Both the position numbers and the translations under genes were made by a program. This document shows positions 33,541 through 42,580 of a stretch of 64,000 bases of DNA, in pieces; the first letter of the stretch is position 1, and the number at the start of each line of letters is the position of its first letter. The notes beneath the pieces were generated by a model, which saw only the letters and a list, made by a program, of their open reading frames with translations, did no database searches and was not told where the DNA came from. Origin of the DNA: Hyphomicrobium_A sp963722495 (GTDB lineage Bacteria > Pseudomonadota > Alphaproteobacteria > Rhizobiales > Hyphomicrobiaceae); assembly GCA_963722495.1 (NCBI GenBank), contig CAVRND010000007.1, positions 251,837 to 315,836 of the forward strand. The letters run 5' to 3'.

Positions 33541-34761
33541 TCACAAATTGGCGTACATCCGGCCGGGATTGAGAATTCCCACCGGATCGAAGGCGGCTTT
33601 CAGGCCGCGGGTCAGGCGCTCGACGGGCGGGCTCAGCGGCTGGAACACTTCTACCGCGGCGCGCACGTTGGGTTCGGCACGGATCAGCATGGCGTGGCCA
33701 CCGTGGATGGCCGTAACGCGGCGGATCTCCGCGGTGCCGGCATCGGCGGCGGCGGGAACCTCGAGCCAGATAAGGCCGCCGGCCCAATCATAGAACGCCT
33801 CGGCCGGCATGTACCGTTTGATGGCGGCGACCAGCTTGGGCGCCGTCGTGGGCTTGGTCGAAATGCGCCACAGCAGCGTCTGGCGGTTCGGCATCACCGA
33901 CAGCCGGCGCAGCTCGCCCCAGAAATCCAGCGTCTCGCGGTGGTCGAGCTCGAGGGCCTTGCCGTAGACCTTGAGCGCCTCCTTGAGGCGCTGCTTGCGG
34001 CCGGCGACCGCACTGGAAAAGTTCTCCAGCCGCAGCGCAGTCACCGACTTGTTCAACGTCTTGAGGCCGGGATGGTTGAGCCGTGCGGCAACGGGCGCCT
34101 GCAGGTGCACCGCGCCCGAGACTTCCACCGGCTGCGCCATGGCGGTCGACAGCAGCTCGATGGCGAGGTTGTCCGGCAGCCCGAGGTAGATGACGGTTGC
34201 CGCCGTCTCCGGCCATGGGATGACCTTGAAGGTGACCTCGGTCATCACCGCCAGCGTGCCCCAGCTTCCGGCGAGGCCACGGGCGACGTCGTAGCCGGTG
34301 ACGTTCTTCATCACGCGGCCGCCGGCCTTGAACAGCTCGGCGCGGCCGTTGACGCCCTTGACGCCGAGCAGATGGTCGCGCGCGGCGCCGTACTGGATGC
34401 GGCGGGCGCCCGACATGTTGGTGGCGAACACCGCCCCGATGGTCTGCGTGCCTTGCGGGCCGCCGGTGGCGGGCGCGAGATCGATCGGCTCGAAGGGAAG
34501 CATCTGCCCGCGGGCGGCGAGCTCGGCCTCGATCTGCGACAGCGGCGTGCCGGCGCGCGCCGACATGACGAGTTCGTTGGGTTCATAGAGCGAGATGCCG
34601 CGCAGGGACGCCGTGGTGATGGTCACCGTGCCGTCGACAGGCCGGCCGACGGCGCGCTTGGAGCCCGAGCCGACGATCTCGATCGGCAAGCGCTTTTCGG
34701 CGCATCCGGCGATGACGAACTGAAGCTCCCAGTCGGCGCCGGGGCGCTGCAAATCGCTCAA
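33541..34761 (-). CDS. glcE: Glycolate oxidase FAD-binding subunit
   Basis: 406 residues with the FAD-binding type 4 fold: PVDGTVTITTASLRGIS, ELVMSARAGTPLSQIEAEL, GGPQGTQTIGAVFATNMSG and VMKNVTGYDVARGLAGSWGTL. A TTG at 34761 (LSDLQRPGADW) opens the frame after ggaga and lies 11 bp past the glcD stop, so translation is probably coupled. Companion of GlcD in oxidising glycolate or related 2-hydroxyacids to the 2-oxoacid. Confidence 0.92.
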   Translation of the reverse strand: MSDLQRPGADWELQFVIAGCAEKRLPIEIVGSGSKRAVGRPVDGTVTITTASLRGISLYEPNELVMSARAGTPLSQIEAELAARGQMLPFEPIDLAPATGGPQGTQTIGAVFATNMSGARRIQYGAARDHLLGVKGVNGRAELFKAGGRVMKNVTGYDVARGLAGSWGTLAVMTEVTFKVIPWPETAATVIYLGLPDNLAIELLSTAMAQPVEVSGAVHLQAPVAARLNHPGLKTLNKSVTALRLENFSSAVAGRKQRLKEALKVYGKALELDHRETLDFWGELRRLSVMPNRQTLLWRISTKPTTAPKLVAAIKRYMPAEAFYDWAGGLIWLEVPAAADAGTAEIRRVTAIHGGHAMLIRAEPNVRAAVEVFQPLSPPVERLTRGLKAAFDPVGILNPGRMYANL

Positions 34762-34772
34762 GTCGTATCTCC

Positions 34773-36236
34773 TCAGGCCGCCTGGTCCGCGGCCGCGCGC
34801 TCGGCTGATTCGAGCGCGCCCAGCGGGAACACCTTACCCGGGTTCAAGAGCCATTGCGGGTCGAACACGCTCTTTATCCGCATCTGCACGGCGAGGTCGG
34901 AGGGCGAGAACTGCACCTCCATGAGGTCGCGTTTCTCGATGCCGACCCCATGCTCGCCGGTGAGGCAGCCGCCGACCGCGACGCAAAGCTTCAATATCTC
35001 GGCGCCGGCCAGCTCGGCCCGCCGCGCTTCGTCCGCATCGTTAGCATTGTAAAGGATCAGCGGGTGCAGGTTGCCGTCGCCGGCGTGGAACACGTTCGCT
35101 ACTTTCAGGCGATAGGCGGCGCATATCTGCGCGATCTGGCCCAGCACCTCCGGCAGACGCCCGAGCGGGATGGTGCCGTCCATGCAGTAGTAGTCGGAGA
35201 TGCGCCCCATGGCGCCGAAGGCCGCCTTGCGCCCCTTCCAGATGCGCGCGCTGTGCTCGGCCGAGGTGCTCGCCTCGATCACCTTGGGATCGTACGCGCG
35301 GGCGATCTCGACGATGTCGCGCAGCAGGCGGGCGATCTCGTCCTCGAAGCCTTCGACCTCGACGATCAGCAGCGCCTCGACGTCGAGCGGGTAGCCGGCC
35401 TTGGCGTAGGCCTCGCACACGGCGATGGCCGGCTTGTCCATGTACTCGATGGCGACGGGAATGATCCCCGATCCGATGATGGCGGCGACACACTGGCCGG
35501 CTGCCTCGCACGAGCTGAAGCCGAGCATTACCGGTCGCGCTGCCGCGGCCGTCGGCAAGATGCGCAGCGTTGCCTCGGTGATGATGCCGAACTGGCCTTC
35601 CGAGCCGACGATGAGGGCGAGGAAATCGTAGCCTTCCGAATCGAGGTACGGGCCGCCGATCTCGACGATCTCGCCGTCCATCAGGACGATTTTCAGTCCC
35701 AGCACGTTGTTGGTCGTCACGCCGTACTTGAGGCAGTGGGCGCCGCCCGAGTTCATGGCGAGGTTGCCGCCGACGGTGCAGGCGAGCTGGCTCGAGGGAT
35801 CGGGCGCGTAGAAGAAGCCTTCGGCCGATACCGCATCGGTGATGGCGAGATTGGTGATGCCGGTTTCGACCGAAATGATGCGGTTGACGAAGTCGGCCTC
35901 GAGGACGCGGTTCATGCGCGAGGTGCCGATGACGATCGAGTCGGCCGACGGCAGCGCGCCCCCGCACAGCGAGGTACCCGCGCCGCGCGGTACAACCTTC
36001 AATTGGTTCTGGTAGCAATACTTGAGGACCTTCGACACGTCCTCGGTAGAGCGCGGCAGCACGACCGCGAGCGGCATCTGCCGGTAGGCGGACAGGGCGT
36101 CGGCTTCGAACGCCCGCCGGCCTTCCTCTTCCGAGATGACACCCTCAAGACCGATCAGCGCCTCAAGATCTTTGATGATCGAGCTGCTTCGGTCGAGCAC
36201 GGCCCTGTCGGGCTCCGGCATCCTCGCCAGCGTCAT
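34773..36236 (-). CDS. glcD: Glycolate oxidase FAD-linked subunit GlcD
   Basis: About 487 residues. FAD-binding motif VVPRGAGTSLCGGALP, then VETGITNLAITDAVSAEGFF, DPSSQLACTVGGNLAMNSGG and GSEGQFGIITEATLRILP; the C-terminal FAD-oxidase domain holds NVFHAGDGNLHPLILYN and CLTGEHGVGIEKRDLM. ATG 36236 (MTLARMPEPDRAVLD) was preferred to the first start 13 codons earlier. First gene of glcDEF, divergent from a LysR regulator gene, which probably controls it. The lutABC genes beyond the regulator suggest that lactate or another 2-hydroxyacid may also be used. Confidence 0.93.
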   Translation of the reverse strand: MTLARMPEPDRAVLDRSSSIIKDLEALIGLEGVISEEEGRRAFEADALSAYRQMPLAVVLPRSTEDVSKVLKYCYQNQLKVVPRGAGTSLCGGALPSADSIVIGTSRMNRVLEADFVNRIISVETGITNLAITDAVSAEGFFYAPDPSSQLACTVGGNLAMNSGGAHCLKYGVTTNNVLGLKIVLMDGEIVEIGGPYLDSEGYDFLALIVGSEGQFGIITEATLRILPTAAAARPVMLGFSSCEAAGQCVAAIIGSGIIPVAIEYMDKPAIAVCEAYAKAGYPLDVEALLIVEVEGFEDEIARLLRDIVEIARAYDPKVIEASTSAEHSARIWKGRKAAFGAMGRISDYYCMDGTIPLGRLPEVLGQIAQICAAYRLKVANVFHAGDGNLHPLILYNANDADEARRAELAGAEILKLCVAVGGCLTGEHGVGIEKRDLMEVQFSPSDLAVQMRIKSVFDPQWLLNPGKVFPLGALESAERAAADQAA

Positions 36237-36275
36237 GCAAATCTCCGGCTCGGCAATCCCAGCGGGCGGCGGCAA

Positions 36276-36452
36276 GGTCTAGATTTGAGTATGGCGCCGC
36301 GGCTGGTTGCTGGCATACTGGAAGGATAGTACGACAGTACAGCTTTTCGGCAATTGAGCCGATACCTTACAATCGCCGTCCGTCATATTTTGTTTCTTTG
36401 CCCACCGCCGGCTGGATCTCCAGCCGAGGACTCATTTCCCAACGGGGGACAA
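36276..36452. promoter_or_regulatory. Divergent promoter region glcD / LysR regulator
   Basis: About 180-215 bp separate the start of glcD from the GTG of the LysR gene. The stretch atagtacgacagtac near 36328 is a short imperfect dyad (gtac repeated) of the kind LysR proteins can bind, but no classical T-N11-A box stands out. An open frame extends upstream of the GTG at 36453 to 36354, with unconserved residues. Confidence 0.35.
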
Positions 36453-37445
36453 GTGACTGCCATTAGTGATCTCGACATATTCGCACGCGTTGCTCGCACC
36501 GGCAACATGTCCGCCGCGGGCCGTGAGATGGGCCTTTCGCCCGCCGTCGTATCGAAGCGCATCAGCCAGCTCGAAGACCGCCTGGGCGCGCGCCTTTTCC
36601 AGCGTACGACCCGCCACCTCACCCTGACCGAGACCGGCGCCGGATATTTCAAGCGCGTCGTCGACATCCTCAGCCTATGCGAGGAGGCAGAAGACTTCGT
36701 CAGCCGACGCAACACCAAGCCGCGCGGGTTACTGAAGGTTACCATGCCGACGGCCTTCAGCCGCTTGCACATCGCCCCATACATCGATGACTTCCTCGCC
36801 CGCTATCCCGAGATCGAGCTGGATGTCCATATCGGTGACGCGTTCGTCGACATCATCCGCGAAGGCTTCGACCTCGCCATCCGCATCGGCGAGCTTGAGG
36901 ATTCCTCGCTCGTCGCGCGGCGGATCGCGCCTGACACCCGCGTGATCTGTGCCGCGCCCGCCTACCTCGAGAAGAACGGCATGCCCGCGGACCTCGTCGA
37001 CCTCGAGGCACACAACTGTCTCGCCACCGACCCGGTCGAAGTGTGGCGGCTCGCGGGCCCGAAGGGCGAGGTGCAAATGCACCCGCACGCAAACGTGCGC
37101 TCCGATTCCGGAGAGTTCATTCGCGAGCTGGTGATGTCGGGCGTCGGCGTCGGGCTGCTGTCGACTTGGGACGTCGGGCCGGCGCTGCGCAGCGGCGCCT
37201 TGCGCGTCGTGCTGCCGGCTTACCGCGGCACCTCGCATGCCGCCGTGCACGCGGTTTACCCGAGCCGCGAGTTCATGCCGGCCAAGGTCAACGTGCTGAT
37301 CGAGTTCCTGGCCGAGCTGTATGGCGCGCAACCCTATTGGGACAAGGACTTGGACCTCAGCAAAGTCTGCCAGCCCCGCAGCGCGCCAACGCAGATCGCC
37401 CGTCGGGTCGGCAAGGCCGCAAGCCAGGCGGCGGCAACACGCTGA
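36453..37445 (+). CDS. LysR family transcriptional regulator
   Basis: 330 residues from GTG 36453 (VTAISDLDIFARVARTGN). The N-terminal helix-turn-helix is MSAAGREMGLSPAVVSKRIS, followed by the linker helix and the effector-binding domain (PRGLLKVTMPTAFSRLHIAP, DIIREGFDLAIRIGEL, SGVGVGLLSTWDV). The GTG was chosen because the upstream 33 codons are outside the domain. The gene lies between glcDEF (divergent) and a cytochrome c-lutABC run (same direction, 115 bp on), so both operons are candidate targets. The inducer is probably the 2-hydroxyacid, by inference from position. Confidence 0.9.
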   Translation: MTAISDLDIFARVARTGNMSAAGREMGLSPAVVSKRISQLEDRLGARLFQRTTRHLTLTETGAGYFKRVVDILSLCEEAEDFVSRRNTKPRGLLKVTMPTAFSRLHIAPYIDDFLARYPEIELDVHIGDAFVDIIREGFDLAIRIGELEDSSLVARRIAPDTRVICAAPAYLEKNGMPADLVDLEAHNCLATDPVEVWRLAGPKGEVQMHPHANVRSDSGEFIRELVMSGVGVGLLSTWDVGPALRSGALRVVLPAYRGTSHAAVHAVYPSREFMPAKVNVLIEFLAELYGAQPYWDKDLDLSKVCQPRSAPTQIARRVGKAASQAAATR

Positions 37446-37547
37446 GCTTTGCGCCACGCCCCCGGCAAATACGTCGGCGGCGGTGAGCTCCGACCGCTAT
37501 CCTCCCTTGATCGTCGCCGCGGCATTTGCTCAGGTGGCGGCCAGAAC

Positions 37548-37555
37548 AGGAGGGA
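37548..37555 (+). promoter_or_regulatory. Strong ribosome binding site of the cytochrome c gene
   Basis: aggaggga, near-perfect complement of the 16S rRNA 3' end, 4 bases before the ATG-ATG at 37560/37563. It fixes the start against the longer open frame beginning at 37449. Confidence 0.75.
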
Positions 37556-37559
37556 GAGC

Positions 37560-37940
37560 ATGATGCGCAGCGGACTTCTCGCGATCGCCGCGATCGTTGT
37601 CGCCGCCACCGCTCCTGTCACCGCCCAGGATGCTTCGAAGGGCGAAGCCGTATTCAAACGTTGCCGCGCTTGCCACGCCATCGGTCCTGCGGCCCAGAAC
37701 AAGGCCGGCCCGGTGTTGACCGGCATCGTGGGCAAGAAGATCGCGTCCGTCCCCGGTTTCAACTACTCGGATGCGTTGAAGGAGGAGGCGGCCAAGGGCG
37801 GGGCGTGGACGGAGGCCAAGCTGACAGCGTTCCTGCAGTCGCCCGACACCGCCATACCCAACAACGTCATGGCGTTTCCCGGCATCAAGAATCCCAGCGA
37901 CCTCAACGATCTCGTCGCCTTCCTGAAGCTGCACAAGTAG
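37560..37940 (+). CDS. Periplasmic class I cytochrome c
   Basis: 126 residues. A signal peptide (MMRSGLLAIAAIVVAATAPVTAQ) precedes the heme-binding CRACH motif in GEAVFKRCRACHAIG. The distal methionine is probably in NNVMAFPGIKNP, and LVAFLKLHK ends the fold. It resembles cytochrome c2/c-550 of alphaproteobacteria. It lies 29 bp before the Fe-S protein gene of lutABC, so it may accept electrons from the hydroxyacid dehydrogenases; that role is inferred. Confidence 0.92.
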   Translation: MMRSGLLAIAAIVVAATAPVTAQDASKGEAVFKRCRACHAIGPAAQNKAGPVLTGIVGKKIASVPGFNYSDALKEEAAKGGAWTEAKLTAFLQSPDTAIPNNVMAFPGIKNPSDLNDLVAFLKLHK

Positions 37941-37969
37941 CTTTCCTGCCTCGAGCTGGCGGACCACCG

Positions 37970-38758
37970 ATGACCGAAGGCTATGCAAGACGGCCGCGCG
38001 TCGGGCTCTTCGTCACGTGCCTCGTCGACTTGATGCGGCCGTCGGTTGGCTTTGCGGCCGTGCGCCTGCTGGAAGCGGCGGGATGCGAAGTGGTCGTACC
38101 GCGCGCGCAGACGTGCTGCGGCCAGCCGGCCTACAACAGTGGCGACAAGCAGAGCGCGCGCTCTATCGCCTTGAAGGCGATGGCGGCGTTCGAAGGCGTC
38201 GACTACGTCGTCGCGCCGTCCGGCTCGTGCGCGGGGATGCTCAAGCTTCACTATCCGCGCCTCATGGCTGGTGACGCGGGGGACGAAGGTCGCGCGCGGG
38301 CGTTCGCCGAGCGCGTCCACGAGCTGGTCTCCTTCCTCGTCGACGTGCGCGGCATGTCGGCGGTGCCGGGCCGCTTCAGCGGTCGCGTCACCTATCACGA
38401 CGGCTGCTCGGGCCTGCGCGAGTTGAAGATCAAACAGCAGCCGCGCCACTTGCTTGCCGCCGTGCCTGGGCTCGAGCTGATCGAGATGCCGGGCACCGAG
38501 ACGTGCTGCGGTTTCGGCGGGCTGTTCTCGGTGAAATTTCCCGACATTTCCAATGCCATGGTGACGGCGAAGACGACGAACATCGCAGGCGCTGAGCCCG
38601 ACATGGTGCTGTCCGGTGAGCTTGGCTGCCTGATGAACGTTGCCGGCAAGCTGGCGCGGCAGGGCTCGCGCATTGCCTGCCGCCATATCGCTGAGGTGCT
38701 GGCCGGCGAGATGGCCGATCCGCCCATCGCCCAGGCGGCTCCGCGGGGCGTGTCGTGA
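37970..38758 (+). CDS. lutA: LutA/YkgE-like (Fe-S)-binding protein
   Basis: 262 residues with two cysteine-rich CCG domains: GLFVTCLVDLMRP with RAQTCCGQPAYNSG, and YHDGCSGLREL with GTETCCGFGGLF. This is the LutA subunit of the L-lactate oxidation complex LutABC, or a glycolate oxidase-like relative. ATG 37970 begins after ggaccacc, 29 bp past the cytochrome stop. The stop overlaps the GTG of lutB by 4 bases. Confidence 0.92.
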   Translation: MTEGYARRPRVGLFVTCLVDLMRPSVGFAAVRLLEAAGCEVVVPRAQTCCGQPAYNSGDKQSARSIALKAMAAFEGVDYVVAPSGSCAGMLKLHYPRLMAGDAGDEGRARAFAERVHELVSFLVDVRGMSAVPGRFSGRVTYHDGCSGLRELKIKQQPRHLLAAVPGLELIEMPGTETCCGFGGLFSVKFPDISNAMVTAKTTNIAGAEPDMVLSGELGCLMNVAGKLARQGSRIACRHIAEVLAGEMADPPIAQAAPRGVS

Positions 38759-40176
38759 AGCGCGCCACAGCCTTCGAATCCGGCGTTGCCGCGGCGCTGG
38801 CCAATCCTTCGCTGCAGGCGGCGCTTGCCGACGTTCCGGCCGGGTTCGTCGCCGGACGCGCCCGCGCCAAGGCGGCGCTCCCCGAATTCGAGGCGCTGCG
38901 GCGCGTCGGCCGCGACATCCGCGATCACACGCTGGCGCACCTCGACCTCTACCTCGAAGCGTTCGAGCGCAACGCCGAGCGCGCCGGCTCGCGCGTGCAT
39001 TGGGCGGCGAGCGGCGCCGACGCCTGCGACATCATCCTGGGCATCTGCCGCGAGGCGGGTGCGCGCGTCGTCACCAAGAGCAAGTCGATGGTCTCCGAGG
39101 AGGTCGGCCTGCGTGCGCGCCTCGAGGCCGCCGCGCTCGACGTGGTCGAGACCGATCTCGGCGAGTACATCATCCAGATCCGCGGCGAGACACCGAGCCA
39201 CATCATCGCCCCGGCCATCCACTTGCGCGCCGGCGACGTCGCCGACGAGTTCCGCCGCCGCCACGGTCATTTGGCAGCCGAGCGCGATCTGTCCGCCCCC
39301 GAGGCGCTGGTGGGAGAGGCGCGCGGCGTGCTGCGCGAGAAATTCCTCAGCGCCGAGGTCGGCATTACCGGGGCCAACTTTCTCGTCGCCGAAACGGGAT
39401 CGGCTATCGTCGTCACCAACGAGGGCAACGCCGACCTGACGATGTCGCTACCCAAGGTGCACATCGTGTTGGCCTCGATCGACAAGGTGGTGCCGACGCT
39501 GAACGACGCCTGGCCGCTGCTGCGCCTCCTGGCGCGCTCGGCGACGGGGCAGGAGTTCACCGCCTACACAACGCTGGTCACCGGGCCGCGGCGCCCGGGC
39601 GACATCGACGGGCCCGAGGCGTGCCACGTCGTCATCGTCGACAACGGCCGCTCGGAGCTGCTCCGCTCGAAGTTGCGGCCGGTTTTGCGGTGCATCCGCT
39701 GCGGCGCCTGCATGAACCATTGCCCGGTCTACTGCGCCATCGGCGGACACGCCTACGGCTCGGTCTATCCCGGCCCGATCGGGGCGGTGCTGACGCCGGC
39801 GCTGGCCGGACTGCCGGAGGCCGGACACCTCGCCCAGGCCTCGACGTTCTGCGGGCGATGCGAAGAGGTGTGCCCGGTCGAAATTCCGCTCGTATCGCTG
39901 ATGCGGCATTGGCGCGAGATGGCGATCGAAGAGCCCGGCTCGTGGCGAAGCCGCACGCTGCTGCGCGCCTGGGCCTGGTTCGCCGAGCATCCGCGCGCCT
40001 ATCGGCCTATCGCGAGGATGGCCGCGGGCACGCTCGGCCTACTGGGGCGCACACGCGGAAGACTGACCGCGTTGCCGTTCGGCGAGCGCTGGACGCGGCA
40101 TCGCGACTTCCCGGCGCCGCAGGGACGCACGTTCCAGGATCTCTATGCGCGGCGTAAGCGCGAGGCACTACCGTGA
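38755..40176 (+). CDS. lutB: LutB-type iron-sulfur protein with LUD domain
   Basis: 473 residues from GTG 38755. The N-terminal LUD domain holds TKSKSMVSEEVGLRARLEAA and VGITGANFLVAETGSAIVVTN. Two ferredoxin-type 4Fe-4S motifs follow (CIRCGACMNHCPVY and CGRCEEVCPVEIPL), then a helical C-terminus. It is the central electron-transfer subunit of LutABC. Start and stop overlap both neighbours by 4 bases, so lutA, lutB and lutC are translationally coupled. Confidence 0.93.
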   Translation: MKRATAFESGVAAALANPSLQAALADVPAGFVAGRARAKAALPEFEALRRVGRDIRDHTLAHLDLYLEAFERNAERAGSRVHWAASGADACDIILGICREAGARVVTKSKSMVSEEVGLRARLEAAALDVVETDLGEYIIQIRGETPSHIIAPAIHLRAGDVADEFRRRHGHLAAERDLSAPEALVGEARGVLREKFLSAEVGITGANFLVAETGSAIVVTNEGNADLTMSLPKVHIVLASIDKVVPTLNDAWPLLRLLARSATGQEFTAYTTLVTGPRRPGDIDGPEACHVVIVDNGRSELLRSKLRPVLRCIRCGACMNHCPVYCAIGGHAYGSVYPGPIGAVLTPALAGLPEAGHLAQASTFCGRCEEVCPVEIPLVSLMRHWREMAIEEPGSWRSRTLLRAWAWFAEHPRAYRPIARMAAGTLGLLGRTRGRLTALPFGERWTRHRDFPAPQGRTFQDLYARRKREALP

Positions 40177-40844
40177 GCCGCGCCCGCATCCTCGGCGACA
40201 TCCGCACCACGCTGGACGCGGACACGAGCGAAGCCGCCCGGCGTGCGAGCGTTGCTGACCGCTTGGCGCATCCCTTCGCGCATCCGCGCCCCGGCCGCAC
40301 GCGACTGGCTGCAAGCGAGCTCCTACAACAATTCAAGGACTACCAGCGGACGCTCGGTGTCGACCTGATCGAGGTCGGCACGGCGGCGGAGATTCCGGCC
40401 GCGATCTCCAGATATCTGCTCGGACTTGGCCTTCCGTTGCGCCTGCGGCGTGGCGCCGACCCGCTGCTGGCCGGTTTGCCTTGGGAAGATGCCTCGTCGC
40501 TCGTCGTCGATATCGGCGCGGCTGAGGATGGAGATGCCGTCGGACTGTCGCGCGCCGTTGCCGGCGTTGCCGAGACGGGCACGCTGGCGCTGGCTTCGGG
40601 GCCCGACAACCCGGTGACGCTCGGGTTCGTGCCCGACACCCACATTGTCGTGCTGCGTGCCGACGCGATCGTCGGTAGCTACGAGGAAGCGTGCGCGATG
40701 GTGTTGGCCGAAACCGGTGGCGTCATGCCCCGCACGCTGAACCTCGTCACGGGCGCTTCGCGCACTGGTGACATCGGCGGCAAGATCGTCATGGGCGCGC
40801 ACGGACCGCGGCGGCTAGCGATCTTCCTTCTCGGAAACGGCTGA
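40173..40844 (+). CDS. lutC: LutC-type LUD domain protein
   Basis: 223 residues from GTG 40173 (MSRARILGDIRTTLDAD). The C-terminal LUD domain shows GVAETGTLALASGPDNP, PDTHIVVLRADAIVG and ASRTGDIGGKIVMGAHGPRR, typical of LutC/YkgG. It completes a cytochrome c-lutA-lutB-lutC operon. The function is oxidation of lactate to pyruvate by family precedent; a different 2-hydroxyacid is possible with glcDEF adjacent. Confidence 0.92.
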   Translation: MSRARILGDIRTTLDADTSEAARRASVADRLAHPFAHPRPGRTRLAASELLQQFKDYQRTLGVDLIEVGTAAEIPAAISRYLLGLGLPLRLRRGADPLLAGLPWEDASSLVVDIGAAEDGDAVGLSRAVAGVAETGTLALASGPDNPVTLGFVPDTHIVVLRADAIVGSYEEACAMVLAETGGVMPRTLNLVTGASRTGDIGGKIVMGAHGPRRLAIFLLGNG

Positions 40845-40852
40845 CGGGGTAG

Positions 40853-41065
40853 CTATCGCTTGCGGCAGCTCTGCAGGCAGCTCGAGTACTGTCTCTCACA
40901 AGACGCTGAGCCCTTGGTCTGGATGCGGCACTGATTGTAGGCCTGGGCGCAGCTTCCTCCGCAACCGCCCTCCGCCTCGGCAGGTCCGAAATACGTGACC
41001 GCAGCGAGGATGGCGGCGGCGACTGCGCCGGCCGCTAAAGCCAAAAGATTCGCGCGAACAACCAA
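40853..41065 (-). CDS. Small Cys-rich secreted peptide
   Basis: 70 residues, probably from TTG 41065. A hydrophobic N-terminal segment (LLALAAGAVAAAILAAVTYF) acts as signal peptide or anchor. The short mature part GGCGGSCAQAYNQCRIQ continues to a total of six Cys, ending CLQSCRKR, which suggests three disulfides. No family was recognised. It is convergent with lutC (8-bp gap). The next ATG in frame would cut into the hydrophobic segment, so the TTG is preferred, with modest confidence. Confidence 0.55.
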   Translation of the reverse strand: MVVRANLLALAAGAVAAAILAAVTYFGPAEAEGGCGGSCAQAYNQCRIQTKGSASCERQYSSCLQSCRKR

Positions 41066-41197
41066 TTCGTTCTCCCGCCGCTTGCGGCAAACGCTTCGGC
41101 CCGTTGAAACGGATACCCTGAGAAATGCCCTTTATGCCCTGGGTTCGAGTTAACGTCCCCTAGGATGAACACAAGCTGAACCGGCGCGCTAGGGGGT

Positions 41198-42580
41198 TTA
41201 AAAAGCATACTCTTCAAAGACATGGTCGATGTGGCCCGACCACGGCCCCTGATAACGTTCGATCAGCCGGTCGGCCAGCGTGCAGCCGGAAATTGCCACC
41301 TCATCGAGGATGTCGAGGTACACCGCCTCGTCCTGGCTGGCGGCATTGATCCGCCGCCGGGCGCGCAGGCCGCGGCGGGAGATGCGCAGCACCTCGCGGG
41401 CGATGTGCTGCACCGTCGTATCGCGGAACGGGGTCGCCAGGGCGCTCTTGGGCACCGCGTTGCGCAGCGTCTCGCGCTCCTCCGCGGTCCAGTCCTTGAC
41501 GAGGTCCCAGGCGGCGTCGAGGGCCTGCGCATCGTACAACAGGCCGACCCAGAAGGCGGGCAGCGCGCAGATACGCTGCCAGGGTCCGCTGTCGGCGCCG
41601 CGCATCTCCAGGAAGCGTTTGAGGCGCACCTCGGGAAATAGGGTCGTCAGGTGGTCGGACCAGTCGTCGAGCGTCGGCCGCTCGCCCGGCAACTGCGGTA
41701 GCTTGCCTTCGAGGAACTGCTGGAACGAGGCGCCGGAGGCGTCGATGTAGCGGCCGTGGCGGTAGACGAAGTACATCGGGACGGCCAGCGCATAGTCGAC
41801 GTAGCGCTCGTAGCCCATGCCGTCCTCGAAGGCGAAGGGTAGCATGCCGGTACGGCGGCGGTCGGTGTCGCGCCAGACCTCGCTGCGCATCGATTTGAAA
41901 CCGTTGAGGCGGCTCTCCGTGAACGGCGAGGAGGCGAACAGCGCCGTCGCGATCGGCTGCAATGCGAGCGAGACGCGCAGCTTCTTGACCATGTCGGCTT
42001 CGTCGGCGAAGTCGAGGTTCACCTGGATGGTCGCCGTGCGGTACATCATGTCGAGGCCGCGCGAGCCGACCGTCGGCATGTAGCGCGTCATGATGGAGTA
42101 GCGCTCCTTCGGCATGTGCGGCGTCTCGGCCAAAGTCCATTTGGGCGAGAAGCCGAGGCCGAGGAAGCCGATGCCCAGCGGCTCGCCAACGCTGAGCACC
42201 TCGCGCAGGTGCTGGCGCGTTTCCGCCGCCGTGTCGTGCAGCGTTTCAACCGGGCTGCCGGAGAGCTCGAACTGTCCGCCCGGCTCGAGACTGATGTTGC
42301 CGCCGAGCGCGCCTTCCGGCCGCTTCAGCGCGATGATCTTGTCGCCTTCGAGAATCGGCTGCCAGCCGAACCGTGAGATCAGCGCCCTCATCAACCCGGA
42401 GATGCTGCGCTCTCCCTCATAGGGAACGGGGGTCAGCGTGTCGGTATGGAAGACGAACTTCTCGTGCTCCGTGCCGATCCGCCACGCGGGTTTGGGCTTT
42501 TCGCCCGCGGCGATCCAGGCGACGAGGTCGTCTCGCGATCGCACGAGGTCGCCTGGCGCGCCATCTTCACGTGTCGACAT
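41198..42580 (-). CDS. gshA: Glutamate-cysteine ligase
   Basis: First step of glutathione synthesis. 460 residues of the proteobacterial/plant type: WRIGTEHEKFVF near the start, ALGGNISLEPGGQFELSGSP, TATIQVNLDFADE, SPFTESRLNGFKSMRSEVW and RFLEMRGADSGPW are all family hallmarks. ATG 42580 (MSTREDGAPGD). Unbroken frame. Stands alone; gshB is not in the window. Confidence 0.95.
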   Translation of the reverse strand: MSTREDGAPGDLVRSRDDLVAWIAAGEKPKPAWRIGTEHEKFVFHTDTLTPVPYEGERSISGLMRALISRFGWQPILEGDKIIALKRPEGALGGNISLEPGGQFELSGSPVETLHDTAAETRQHLREVLSVGEPLGIGFLGLGFSPKWTLAETPHMPKERYSIMTRYMPTVGSRGLDMMYRTATIQVNLDFADEADMVKKLRVSLALQPIATALFASSPFTESRLNGFKSMRSEVWRDTDRRRTGMLPFAFEDGMGYERYVDYALAVPMYFVYRHGRYIDASGASFQQFLEGKLPQLPGERPTLDDWSDHLTTLFPEVRLKRFLEMRGADSGPWQRICALPAFWVGLLYDAQALDAAWDLVKDWTAEERETLRNAVPKSALATPFRDTTVQHIAREVLRISRRGLRARRRINAASQDEAVYLDILDEVAISGCTLADRLIERYQGPWSGHIDHVFEEYAF

